DNA from: Fontibacillus panacisegetis
Lineage (GTDB): Bacteria > Bacillota > Bacilli > Paenibacillales > Paenibacillaceae
Assembly (NCBI RefSeq): GCF_900102215.1
Contig: NZ_FNBG01000025.1
Coordinates: forward strand, 1 to 64,000
Length of the DNA: 64,000 bases
Direction: 5' to 3'
In this document: positions 52,994 to 61,903 of the stretch, piece by piece
How positions within the stretch are numbered: the first letter of the stretch is position 1
Layout of the letters: every line of letters begins with the position of its first letter
The notes under the pieces: model-generated
Database searches by the model: none
What the model was told of the DNA's origin: nothing
The model's input: only the letters and a program-made list of their open reading frames with translations
Program-made: the position numbers and the translations under genes

Positions 52994-54586
52994 TTATATA
53001 TAAGTAAGTTCATTTAGATAAGCTAATGACTCAGGATTTTTTTCTAACATTTCATGGTATAGTACCAATGTCTGTTCTGTTTTAACCCTAGTTAATATGC
53101 ATGATTTATGCCTGTAAGACATATTAATACCATCACTATCATAACACTTAATATAGCATAGATTACATATATTTACAGCCCAACAATCATTACAATATTT
53201 CGTTGCCTCGTTCATAAAGTCAGTAATATAATGTTTATTAATTTTCTCATAGTCTAAGCCTTCATTTACTGTCCCAATAAAAGGTGATGGTCCCAACCGT
53301 TCACATATCGCAAGCTCACCATTTACTGTAATATATAATCTACGTCCCCCCGGTATACAACATCCATTCATAGAGAATGCTTGAGTAGGTTCGCTTATGA
53401 GCATTCTATTGTGTACTCTAGCTAGTTCCTTATCATAAGAATCTTTTGATATTAGTGATTCATTATCTATATCACTCGCACCAGAATTTAATTTGTCTAC
53501 ATTCCACTCTGTTAATGGGTCGAATCCCTTCATTACCGACTCACATAATTGTCTATCTTCCTCTGTACCAACTCCTAAGTAACTCGACTTTTTAGCAGGG
53601 GTATTAAGATAGGATGTTGATATTCTTGACCCAGTTGGTATATGCTCCGAATTCCTAAAGAAATGTTGTATCTCTTCCAACGTTTCCACTCTTGCATCAG
53701 TTACAACGATGTTATAGCCAATATTGACCGCAGCTTTTGCACCCTCAGCTTCCACTAGCCTCTTTAACCCCCGCATGACCGATTTAAAAGATCCCTTCCC
53801 ATCACAATAGACTCTATTTTTATCATGAATCCATTCCGGTCCATCTAAGCTAACCAGTGTAGAATGATGCTCCAACGATGCCCAATAATTAGCTATTTCT
53901 TCTGTCATCAGCGTTGCATTCGTCGTCATATTATAAAATACTTTTTTATTGTGCAGCTTTACTTTGCTATACTCTATTGTATCCCTCATGATATCAAATC
54001 GTAGTAGAGGTTCCCCACCGTAAAAAGTAATATGGACTTCTTCTTTAGTTGATTTTGACAACAGATCCACTGCTTTCTTGCAAGTATCTAAATCAATATC
54101 TCTACTTCCAAATGTACGGAATCCTGCTTCCCCTTCATGATAAATGCAATATTTACACCTTAAATTACAACGTTCTGTCATCTCAAATGTAATATGTTCG
54201 GTTTGAATATTGGGTGCATCCTTATCGTATAAAACTTCACCATCAAAGATATACATCTTCTCAACTGGTGGCATCTGTAATATGTTCTCACTCTTTACAG
54301 CTTCCTCTACTTCTTTTAAGCCATTTAACAATTCCTCAGAAGACATCTCTAGCTCAAACAAACGTTCAAATTCATCAGTATTCCATAAGCATTCTAACAC
54401 GCGATAGGTGTTTTCATTGACCATAAACACTTTTCCAGTGCCGGAATCAAGAAAGTAATTGCAATTTGAAGTTCTGAAAGGTTTGCCTAGTCTAGAAAAT
54501 CTCAACCCCTTCTTCAAATTAACAAATAGCTCCTTGAACTTATGAATTTCATTATGATTTTCTGCTACCTTAACTGAGTTACTCAT
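52994..54586 (-). CDS. Radical SAM/SPASM peptide maturase B
   Basis: A 530-residue paralogue of maturase A, very similar from end to end and 24 bases upstream. The cysteines at 141, 145 and 148 (CNLRCKYC) and the SPASM cysteines are present. It has an insertion after MPPVE (YIFDGEVLYDK, about 112-122) that is absent from A. It begins at ATG 54586 behind GAGGAGG. Having two enzymes for one precursor suggests division of labour or redundancy. The 5' end of the transcript may lie in the AT-rich stretch upstream. Confidence 0.88.
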   Translation of the reverse strand: MSNSVKVAENHNEIHKFKELFVNLKKGLRFSRLGKPFRTSNCNYFLDSGTGKVFMVNENTYRVLECLWNTDEFERLFELEMSSEELLNGLKEVEEAVKSENILQMPPVEKMYIFDGEVLYDKDAPNIQTEHITFEMTERCNLRCKYCIYHEGEAGFRTFGSRDIDLDTCKKAVDLLSKSTKEEVHITFYGGEPLLRFDIMRDTIEYSKVKLHNKKVFYNMTTNATLMTEEIANYWASLEHHSTLVSLDGPEWIHDKNRVYCDGKGSFKSVMRGLKRLVEAEGAKAAVNIGYNIVVTDARVETLEEIQHFFRNSEHIPTGSRISTSYLNTPAKKSSYLGVGTEEDRQLCESVMKGFDPLTEWNVDKLNSGASDIDNESLISKDSYDKELARVHNRMLISEPTQAFSMNGCCIPGGRRLYITVNGELAICERLGPSPFIGTVNEGLDYEKINKHYITDFMNEATKYCNDCWAVNICNLCYIKCYDSDGINMSYRHKSCILTRVKTEQTLVLYHEMLEKNPESLAYLNELTYI

Positions 54587-54589
54587 CAA

Positions 54590-54878
54590 AATTCCTCCTC
54601 GTATTATACTTTCAAGCTATCCTCTGCCACTCTTATCTATAGATTGTCTAGCATGTTAGCCCAAAATCAATAAGTATTCGTGAATAACGAGTTTATGACG
54701 TAAATAGCGTTAATCATGCAATACATATAAATTTACTACTAATGGATAGTCCATATTTATGCATTTAATACATTTTTTAAATCCTGTTAATTAACCAATA
54801 AAAAGGTCCCGTTCGAATTAATCAAAAGATGCTTTCACTATTTGATTCAATAATGTAACCGCATTCAGGAAACGGAAA
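54590..54878. other. AT-rich leader region upstream of the RiPP genes
   Basis: The 289-base stretch has no ORF. It probably holds the promoter for the cluster, since it precedes the first maturase. On the minus strand a weak TTGCAT-17-TCATAA pair occurs. I cannot point to a convincing regulator site. Confidence 0.4.
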
Positions 54879-55127
54879 TTGACATTCCTGAAGGAGCTTT
54901 TGCTCATGGATTCAACGACAATTACCGTTGGAAAGATGCGTCTTCCTTGGGCTCCTAATCATGGCAATCGGGCAGGAATTAAACTGCATGTCGCCTTCTA
55001 TCCTGAATATGGACAACCCCAACAGGTGATTGAAAGTATCGGATCTAAACATGACGGTCCGATAGGCGAGGATCGCAAATCCAGACTTTATTCTGGTTGA
55101 GGATCGGGCATATGGAAAAATCGAGTA
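54879..55127 (+). pseudogene. IS4-type transposase fragment
   Basis: The frame contains MDSTTITVGKMRLPWAP and GIKLHVAF, the region around the first catalytic aspartate of IS4-type DDE transposases. After a frameshift, DFILVEDRAYGKIE follows, ending in TAA at 55125-55127. Neither end of the transposase nor any terminal repeat is left. It is a degraded insertion sequence at the right side of the island. Confidence 0.8.
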
Positions 55128-55139
55128 AGGTGAGCAAAA

Positions 55140-55443
55140 AATGAATGGCGTGACTTAGCTCATCACATTCGAAACACGTGCAATATGGTGCCAATTATAT
55201 TTATTACAGTTAATTCTCATCGAGTAACCGAGGGAGTATATTGTAGAGGTAATGGGTTATCTAATGAAACCTATAGATGTTAGCAGACTTGCTATATAAC
55301 TAGTTAAAATTATTGATAAAAGAAATAAACGGAAGATCATCGTGATTGATTGTAATGGTCAATTAACAAAGATCTATCAAAGTGATATCGTTTATATTGA
55401 AGCAAGTAACCATTTTGTCATACCACGCCTCTTGATTAATTAA
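55140..55443 (+). pseudogene. LytTR response regulator remnant
   Basis: In one frame, EWRDLAHHIRNTC followed by PIIFITVNSHRVTEGV matches the middle of a receiver domain. Shifted by one base, EVMGYLMKPIDVSRLAI continues with the receiver lysine, meets a stop, and then reads KIIVIDCNGQL...YQSDIVYIEASNHFVI, the start of a LytTR DNA-binding domain. At least one frameshift and one stop make it dead. Such regulators control peptide systems (AgrA/ComE type), which fits the nearby cluster. Confidence 0.7.
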
Positions 55444-55650
55444 GTGATACAATTCACAATAATATACACCCTCATACATTACCTCCTTTTTTTTCTATAT
55501 TAATCTATTATAGCATAAAATAACAGGAAATTTATGTATATACTATATTTGTTTTAAACTGATAAGGTTTGGTAAATCTAGCTTGCTGAACGATGTTTTA
55601 TCAGAAGTTCAGGGCTAGGCGCTCACGAGATAGCATCGTAAAAATTTTGC

Positions 55651-56262
55651 CTACCATTTCGCTGGAATGAAGTTCCTACTATCTATTCTGTGATCCTGAT
55701 CAAACAGCCATAATGGAAAATTGCTTAACAATCCGCCATCAACAATATGCAAAAACTGCTCAGAAAACGGTTTACCTTTAGACAGTTTTGGCGGCAGCCT
55801 CAGCAGCACTGGATCAAAAAAATATGGTATGTTGTAGCTCATTCGCACTGCTCGAGCAACTTCAAAACCTTTCGACTTAATACTGATCCGTTCCAAATCG
55901 TCTGGCAGTACAAGAATTCTGCCACTCGTAATGTCGGAAGCAATAATCCGTAATTTTCCTTTTGGCAAGTTACTAAAAGTACGGATCCCTTTTCTAGTAA
56001 AATGCATAGTGCGAGTCCTATCAAAGTTATATTAAAAAAAGCCGATCTTTTCAAAAAATGCGTGAAAGAAGTGTTCAGGAAAATCCCCTTCATCTCATCA
56101 GCTCTGTATCCCGCCGCAATAAGTGAAGCTACAATTGACCCTGATGATTGTACCCACGACTCGATGAAAGCAGAATCCCTGCTCTTCAGCAGCTCTCACT
56201 GCTCCTGCCAACGAGATTCCTTTAACTCCACCACCCTCAAATACACCATTGATCAACTAATG
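55651..56262 (-). pseudogene. Broken patatin-like gene
   Basis: This is a diverged copy of the intact patatin gene at 56913-57875. It lacks the 3' part (from about 57026 to 57215 in the intact gene), which is found partly on the other side of the island (45662-45776). It has an in-frame 57-base deletion between two AGTAAAA repeats, a one-base loss after it, and an extra base in the GTSSGS nucleophile elbow. All catalytic function is lost. Confidence 0.88.
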
Positions 56263-56273
56263 TGTGAGAACGT

Positions 56274-56552
56274 ATGTACATTCGTATTTTACTTCTCCCA
56301 ATCGTAATCGGCTTATCCTTTGAGCTGCTTCGTATTACTAATGCAGTTCGTGAAATCCCGGTTCTCAGATATCTGGGGTATCCAGGACTATGGCTGCAAT
56401 TGCTCACTACGAAAGAACCAAATGACGAGCAAGTAGAAGTATCCATCGCTTCATTCAATCGCATGCTAGAATTGGATGCCAGCCTGGAGGAAAGCAACGG
56501 TCTTCTTCTTTCAGAAGCTAGCCATTCTTCTTTAGATCCCGTGAAAGGATGA
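56274..56552 (+). pseudogene. yqhQ 3' fragment (second copy)
   Basis: The last 92 codons of yqhQ are repeated here in frame, beginning at MYIRILLLPIVIGLSFELL. The metal- or core-binding motif region (GGQAVIEG and HGAEHK) is missing. Three or so residues differ from the complete gene. It is a by-product of the duplication. Confidence 0.85.
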
Positions 56553-56559
56553 TGAAGGC

Positions 56560-56896
56560 ATGAAAAAACAGACCATCATATTTTGGAACTGCGATCCTGT
56601 TGGCAGCTTTCGCGATATTAGATGGGCTGTTTCTCAGAGGTGGAATCCATATGAGTTCCATTCTGATTCCGGTCCTTATATTCGGGATTGTGTTCCTGCT
56701 GTACAAATTTCCACCGAAAAAATATCGAAAGAACAATGCTAAAGTCAAGGTTAAGCCATCCGCTCGAACAATGGCCAAAGTTGCAGCTGAACGACGCAAT
56801 TCCACCAATACGACGACTAAACGAAAACATTATCCTTTTCAGGTCATCGATGGTCAAAAAGGGAAAAACGATGATGACTATCCAAAGTACCATTAA
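56560..56896 (+). pseudogene. yqhP-like gene, second copy, frameshifted
   Basis: The second copy reads TTTTGGAACTGCG where the first has TTTTGGACTGCG, so the ATG frame goes wrong after about nine codons. Downstream of a TTG at 56600 the old frame is open to the end, so a shortened protein is thinkable but lacks the first helix. I call it a pseudogene. Confidence 0.8.
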
Positions 56897-56912
56897 GCAT
56901 CAATAACATAAT

Positions 56913-57875
56913 TTATTTAGCCTGCTGATACTTTTTGAATTGCGCTTCGTAATACTGAATATTCCAGTCGCCAAAGAAGCGATTACCGGATATTAGACCG
57001 GATTCATAAAGCAGCAGGCTTTCTTCTTGTTCAATATCAAACTGTGTCGTTCCTATTCCCAAGGTTGGAATTTTAACCGTCCGATAGCGATTAAACTGCT
57101 CAATATACCTCTCGTCATGTGCCGATAGCATCGTCTCCACCAGCGCCTGAAGCATTGAAAACGGACCTTTAATAACATAAGGCTGGTTGCCGTTTTTTCC
57201 CACCATTTGAAATCCAACCGTTGGAATGAATTCCCCACTATCCACTCTATGATCGCGGTCAAACAGCCATAGCGGAAAATTACTTAACAGCCCGCCATCA
57301 ACAATATGCAAAAACTGCTCGGAAAATGGCTTGCCTTTAGATTGCTTTGGCGGTAGCCTCAGCAGCACTGGATCAAAGAAATATGGGATGCTGCAGCTCA
57401 TTCGCACTGCACGAGCAACTTCAAAGCTTCCAGGCTTTATGCTGATTCGTTCCAAATCATCCGGCAGCACGAGAATTCTACCACTCGTAATGTCTGAAGC
57501 AATAATCCGCAATTTCCCTGATGGTAAATCACTAAATGTACGTACCCCTTTTTCAAGTAAAATTTGCCTTATCCACTGTTCCAGCGCTTCACCCGAATAT
57601 AGTCCTTTTTTTAGTAAAACGCGCAGCGCCGGTCCAACCATAGCTACATTAAAAAATGCCGATCTCTTCAGAAAATGAGTAAACGAAGTGTTCAGAATGA
57701 TCTTTTTCATCTCCTCAGCTCTGTATCCCGCTGCAATAAGTGAAGCTACGATTGATCCTGAAGATGTACCAGCGACCCGATGAAAGCAGAATCCCTGCTC
57801 TTCAGCCCCTTTTACCGCTCCTGCCAACGATATTCCTTTAACACCACCACCCTCAAATACACCGTTGATTAACAC
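56913..57875 (-). CDS. Patatin-like phospholipase (YqhO-like)
   Basis: A 320-residue lipid acyl hydrolase. The oxyanion motif EGGGVKG is at 8-14, the nucleophile S38 lies in GTSSG (36-40), and VDGG provides the catalytic aspartate. It starts at GTG 57875 behind GGGGG. Its B. subtilis counterpart yqhO also lies beside yqhP and yqhQ. Substrate and role are not known; phospholipid turnover is likely. Confidence 0.88.
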   Translation of the reverse strand: MLINGVFEGGGVKGISLAGAVKGAEEQGFCFHRVAGTSSGSIVASLIAAGYRAEEMKKIILNTSFTHFLKRSAFFNVAMVGPALRVLLKKGLYSGEALEQWIRQILLEKGVRTFSDLPSGKLRIIASDITSGRILVLPDDLERISIKPGSFEVARAVRMSCSIPYFFDPVLLRLPPKQSKGKPFSEQFLHIVDGGLLSNFPLWLFDRDHRVDSGEFIPTVGFQMVGKNGNQPYVIKGPFSMLQALVETMLSAHDERYIEQFNRYRTVKIPTLGIGTTQFDIEQEESLLLYESGLISGNRFFGDWNIQYYEAQFKKYQQAK

Positions 57876-57946
57876 TAGAAAACCCCCATCCATACACAAG
57901 TTTATTGCTTATGTATGATAACGTGGGCTGTTTATATGCTATTTAA

Positions 57947-59617
57947 TTAGTCATTTACATAATATGATTGCAATAATGGAATGAGTCCTAATGGATTTCT
58001 TCTTAAATCTTTTGCACTGAAAAAAATACTGCCCGATATTTCTGAAATATTTTCGTTATACTTCAGCTGATCAATTATTTCTTGTGCACTGTTCCACCCA
58101 ATTTCAGGTGTACTGATTTTGTATGGCGCATGACCGATGTACAGCTTCACGTTCGTTCCTTTGACTTCGTTCGCCCACCAGTCAGCTAATATGTCGTATC
58201 GAACGATTGTCCGTGTCATGCTCCAATAGATCTGCGGTGTAACATAATCAACCCACTCGTTCTGAATCCACTTGCGCACATCGGCATAGGTACTATCATA
58301 AGCTGAAACGCTTGCCTTGGTATTAGAGCCAGTAACGTCACTAGCCTGATTTCTCCAAACACCATACGGACTAATACCATATGATATGTTTGGTTTCTTC
58401 TGATGAACTGTACCTCCCAGCTTTTGAACAAAGTCATTAATGTTGTCCCTGCGCCAATCTCCTTTATTACTCAGCTTCATGGAATTATATTTGTAAAATG
58501 TACTATCGTCATTAAATTTGCTAGATGCAGTCTCACCTGTCGGATAGAAATAGTCATCCAAATGAACCCCGTCAATATCATATCCGTTAACAACTTCCAT
58601 TATTGCGCTGATTATATGCTCACGAGCTTCCGGTATTCCGGGATTAATGTACAGCTTACCGCCAAACTTCACAATCCAGTCAGGATGTTCATTCGCTACG
58701 TGATTAGCCGGGAGTTTTGTAGTATCCGTGCCCGTGCTAGCTCTGAACGGATTGAACCATGCATGAAATTCCATCCCTCTTCGATGTGTCTCCTCAATCA
58801 AAAATTGAAGTGGATCATATCCAGGATCTTTTCCAGCCGTACCTGTCAGATAGGTTGACCAAGGAACCAGCTTTGAAGGATATATAGCATCAGCTGATGG
58901 CCGTACTTGAACAAATACTGCATTCATGCCCATAGCCTGAACATCATCCAGCAAAGCGATGTACTCCGCCTTCTGAGACTCAATATTGCCATATGATTTA
59001 TTACTAGGCCAATCAAGATTGGATACTGTTGATACCCATACACCCCTCATCTCTTTTTTAGCCGAGGTTCCAGAGCCGTTCTCTCCTGTGGATGGTTTGG
59101 ATGGCTGTGAAGGCTGTGAAGGCTGTGAGGGCTCTGAAGTTGTATCATCCTCACCTCCATTATTCGTTGGTCCCGAGGATACAAGAGTAATTGTCCGAAG
59201 ACTCTGATTCCAAATCACCTGCAATCCTAGCTGTTCACTGACAAAACGAATAGGCACCATCGTGCGGCCATTCACATTTTCAACGGAAACATCCAGACCA
59301 ACTTGTTCTCCGTTTACTTCAGCGGTCTTCTTGCCGATCACAAGAACGAGTGTATTGTTGTCCTTTTGAATAACTGCTGTTTTAGTCTGCTGAGACCACT
59401 CAACCCGCGCTCCCAAACCTTCACTGATTACTCTTAGCGGCACCATCGTTACATTCTCCTTGGGCTTGATGTAAGGTGATGTGTCACTAGGAACTAAAGC
59501 TCCATCCAGATAAATTTGGATTTCCTTCGCTGATGCAGCTCCAGCCTTCGGAGAGCCAACCATCGGGATAATCATCATCATAACAAGAAGAGGAATAAGC
59601 CATGTACGTAATTTCAT
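57947..59617 (-). CDS. Secreted GHL10-type glycoside hydrolase with CuAO-N domain
   Basis: A 556-residue secreted protein. The signal peptide covers about 1-27. A copper-amine-oxidase N-terminal-like domain (about 33-150) follows, which in Paenibacillus often binds cell wall. A PSQPSQPSQPSKPS linker comes next, and a family-10-like hydrolase (DUF187, YngK-type) domain from about 187 (MRGVWVSTVSNLDWPSN) to the end. DGVHLDDYFYP has the acidic residues of the active site. It probably cuts wall or other polysaccharide, but the substrate is not certain. It is a single gene. Confidence 0.88.
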   Translation of the reverse strand: MKLRTWLIPLLVMMMIIPMVGSPKAGAASAKEIQIYLDGALVPSDTSPYIKPKENVTMVPLRVISEGLGARVEWSQQTKTAVIQKDNNTLVLVIGKKTAEVNGEQVGLDVSVENVNGRTMVPIRFVSEQLGLQVIWNQSLRTITLVSSGPTNNGGEDDTTSEPSQPSQPSQPSKPSTGENGSGTSAKKEMRGVWVSTVSNLDWPSNKSYGNIESQKAEYIALLDDVQAMGMNAVFVQVRPSADAIYPSKLVPWSTYLTGTAGKDPGYDPLQFLIEETHRRGMEFHAWFNPFRASTGTDTTKLPANHVANEHPDWIVKFGGKLYINPGIPEAREHIISAIMEVVNGYDIDGVHLDDYFYPTGETASSKFNDDSTFYKYNSMKLSNKGDWRRDNINDFVQKLGGTVHQKKPNISYGISPYGVWRNQASDVTGSNTKASVSAYDSTYADVRKWIQNEWVDYVTPQIYWSMTRTIVRYDILADWWANEVKGTNVKLYIGHAPYKISTPEIGWNSAQEIIDQLKYNENISEISGSIFFSAKDLRRNPLGLIPLLQSYYVND

Positions 59618-59737
59618 CTGTTACCTCCAAAAACTTTTATAATGTAAATTCGTAAAATAACTGCTACTTTATTCTAACGCTAACTTTCATACTAGAGTTG
59701 CGGTTTAATAGAAAAATAGTAAAAAGAACATTAAAAA

Positions 59738-59764
59738 AGCATCTGCCTTTGCTGGGCAGATGCT
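59738..59764 (-). terminator. Terminator of mntR
   Basis: The arms AGCATCTGCC (59738-59747) and GGCAGATGCT (59755-59764) pair exactly around a 7-base loop. On the minus strand six T follow. It lies 5 bases after the mntR stop codon. Confidence 0.85.
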
Positions 59765-59768
59765 CATT

Positions 59769-60194
59769 TTACGATTCACCCAAAAGCTCTTGATGTACGC
59801 CTCTAAGCTCCTCTAATCTGGACTCGTCACGTTTGAAATATTCGATCAAAGTAGCAATGCAAGTAATGGAATCCCAGCTTAAATGATGCTCGATTCCTTC
59901 GACATCCTTATAAATATGATCAGGATCGACACCGATAAGCTCCAGAAATTCCTCTAGAAGCTGGTGGCGATCAACAAGTCGTTTACCTACCTTCTTGCCT
60001 TTACTCGTCAATACTAATCCGCGATACTTTTCATAAATCAAATATTCGTCTTTGTCCAATTTTTGAATCATCTTGGTGACGGAAGACGGATGAACCTCCA
60101 AACCTTCCGCAATATCGGACACCCGGGCATATCCCTTTTCGTCGATCAATTTGTAGATACGCTCCAAATAATCCTCCATACTGGGCGTTGGCAT
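59769..60194 (-). CDS. mntR: Manganese-dependent repressor MntR
   Basis: A 141-residue DtxR/MntR-family regulator. The winged helix has [23 protein letters not shown], and the dimer/metal domain has D-x(4)-E and H residues in [11 protein letters not shown] and [10 protein letters not shown] (known MntR ligands D8, E11, H77, E99, E102, H103). It represses manganese uptake. It stands alone here with its own terminator, and the metal operon nearby looks zinc-type. Confidence 0.93.
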   Translation of the reverse strand: MPTPSMEDYLERIYKLIDEKGYARVSDIAEGLEVHPSSVTKMIQKLDKDEYLIYEKYRGLVLTSKGKKVGKRLVDRHQLLEEFLELIGVDPDHIYKDVEGIEHHLSWDSITCIATLIEYFKRDESRLEELRGVHQELLGES

Positions 60195-60305
60195 CTAATG
60201 ATTACCTCTTTTCAGCTGAGTTGACGCGGAATTCTCTCATGATGATACCGCTACTCTGTTAATGATACATGTTATGCTTGTTCGTTGGCAAGTGTATCGG
60301 TCATT

Positions 60306-61019
60306 CTAAAATTTAAGCCATTCCGGAGTTAACTGCTGCAGCCATATCGTAATTTGCGCCATTTTATTGGTAAATAACAATACCCCCATCAGCAGCATTA
60401 ACGCTCCGCCTACCTTCATCATGATCCCGGAATAACGAAGAATCCATTTCGTAGAACCAATAAAAAAGGCAAGTATAAAAAAAGGCAAAGCAAAGCCAAC
60501 AGTATAAGCAGTAATCATACTAACCCATGTTCCCGGCTCGCTAACCGCCAAGGCAATAATGCTCGCCAGAATAGGGCCCACACAAGGCGACCAGCCTGCA
60601 GAGAACCCTATACCAAAAATAAAGGAACCTATGTATCCAGCTGGCTTAAATTTGAAATTCAGCTTCCTCTCTTTTAATAAAAATTGAGGCTGGAAAATAC
60701 CTAGCAAAAAAAGTCCCATTAAAATAATGAGGATAGCCGAAAGCTGGCGAATAAGGGTCCGATTCTGATTGAAAAAATCACCAAACAGTCCTGCGCCAAA
60801 ACCAAGTGTATAGAACACTACTGAGAATCCAAGGATAAAGGCCAGCGTATGCGTCAAGGTTTTGAATCGTACATCTCTTCTGTTCTGCTCCGTTTTCAAT
60901 GTCTGGACAGACATGCCTGTAATATATGATATATACGACGGATACAGCGGCAAGCAGCAAGGTGAAATGAAGGAAGCCACGCCCGCTCCAAATGCAACCC
61001 ATACATTAATATCGGACAT
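60306..61019 (-). CDS. ccdA: CcdA-type cytochrome c biogenesis protein
   Basis: A 237-residue membrane protein with six helices and the two reactive cysteines in SFISPCCLPLYPSY and SAGWSPCVGPIL. It carries electrons from thioredoxin to extracytoplasmic thiol proteins used for cytochrome c and spore maturation. The start at ATG 61019 has GGGGGT upstream; the GTG at 61031 is less good. It lies 50 bases downstream of the permease gene, so it may be co-transcribed. Confidence 0.92.
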   Translation of the reverse strand: MSDINVWVAFGAGVASFISPCCLPLYPSYISYITGMSVQTLKTEQNRRDVRFKTLTHTLAFILGFSVVFYTLGFGAGLFGDFFNQNRTLIRQLSAILIILMGLFLLGIFQPQFLLKERKLNFKFKPAGYIGSFIFGIGFSAGWSPCVGPILASIIALAVSEPGTWVSMITAYTVGFALPFFILAFFIGSTKWILRYSGIMMKVGGALMLLMGVLLFTNKMAQITIWLQQLTPEWLKF

Positions 61020-61068
61020 AACTACCCCCACAGCATTTATTTATATGTCGACTCAACTATTGCATCAA

Positions 61069-61881
61069 TCAAGCAGAAAAACCCTTTTTACCAATCAGTG
61101 TTAATATTAGCATTGCGATTAGCAAAAGTACAATCGTAGCACCAGGTGCTAGATTCCAGATCCCGGCAGCCATCAGTCCGATAACTACAGCAATTTCCGC
61201 GATAATAACAGAAAAAACAACTGATTGCTTAAAGCTTCTGGCGATTAGCAAGCTGCAGGCAGCAGGTATTGTCAGTAATGCAGAGACAAGCAGAGCGCCG
61301 ACGATTTTGATTGCTGTACTAATTACAAGCGCGGTCATCACAGTAATCAGAAGATTTAGCATCTTCACCGGTAAGCCGCTTACAGAAGCAGCATCCTCCT
61401 CAAAGGTGAGCAGGAACATTTCTTTGAAAAATAGAGTGATCACAATTACGACTACAACAGTTACCGCTCCCACTACGTACAAATCGGTAGTATCTAGGGT
61501 ATAGATGCTGCCGAATAAATAGCTCATTACATCATTATTGTAACCCATGCCAAGTGTGAAGAACAACGAAGCCAGGGCCACTCCTCCGGCCATAATAATG
61601 GCTATCGACAATTCGGCATAACCTTTATACGCTTTTCGCAGCTTTTCAATAGCAAAGGATGCCACAACAGCAAAAACAAGTCCCACCGCAATTGGATAAA
61701 TCCCTGTTAGAAATCCTAGCGCTACCCCTGCGATTGTCACGTGCGCCAAAGTATCTCCAATCATGGATAGCCTGCGTAATACAAGAAAAATGCCGATCAG
61801 GGGCGCTGTAATTCCGATTAGCAGCCCTCCTGTCAGCGCTCTTTGAAAAAAATCAGCAGTCAATATCTCCACAAACCACAT
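61069..61881 (-). CDS. znuB: Zinc ABC transporter permease
   Basis: A 270-residue ABC-3 type permease with about eight membrane helices, including IGDTLAHVTIAGVALG near the N-terminus, a typical segment of Zn/Mn permeases. It is 23 bases after the ATPase gene. Zinc is inferred from the Zur box and the His-rich binding protein. Confidence 0.9.
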   Translation of the reverse strand: MWFVEILTADFFQRALTGGLLIGITAPLIGIFLVLRRLSMIGDTLAHVTIAGVALGFLTGIYPIAVGLVFAVVASFAIEKLRKAYKGYAELSIAIIMAGGVALASLFFTLGMGYNNDVMSYLFGSIYTLDTTDLYVVGAVTVVVVIVITLFFKEMFLLTFEEDAASVSGLPVKMLNLLITVMTALVISTAIKIVGALLVSALLTIPAACSLLIARSFKQSVVFSVIIAEIAVVIGLMAAGIWNLAPGATIVLLLIAMLILTLIGKKGFSA

Positions 61882-61903
61882 CTCCTATAAAATATAGCTT
61901 CCA

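Larger units (their letters stand above)
56274..57025 (+). repeat. Right 751-bp direct repeat flanking the island
   Basis: Copy of 45026-45776, offset by 11,248 bases and by 11,249 after one inserted A in the yqhP-like gene. Differences are few and scattered. Here the patatin sequence continues intact beyond 57025. Confidence 0.85.

Noticed and set aside
56600-56896. Second yqhP-like gene as a real CDS
   Set aside because: The frameshift removes the first helix and the TTG at 56600 has no ribosome binding site.
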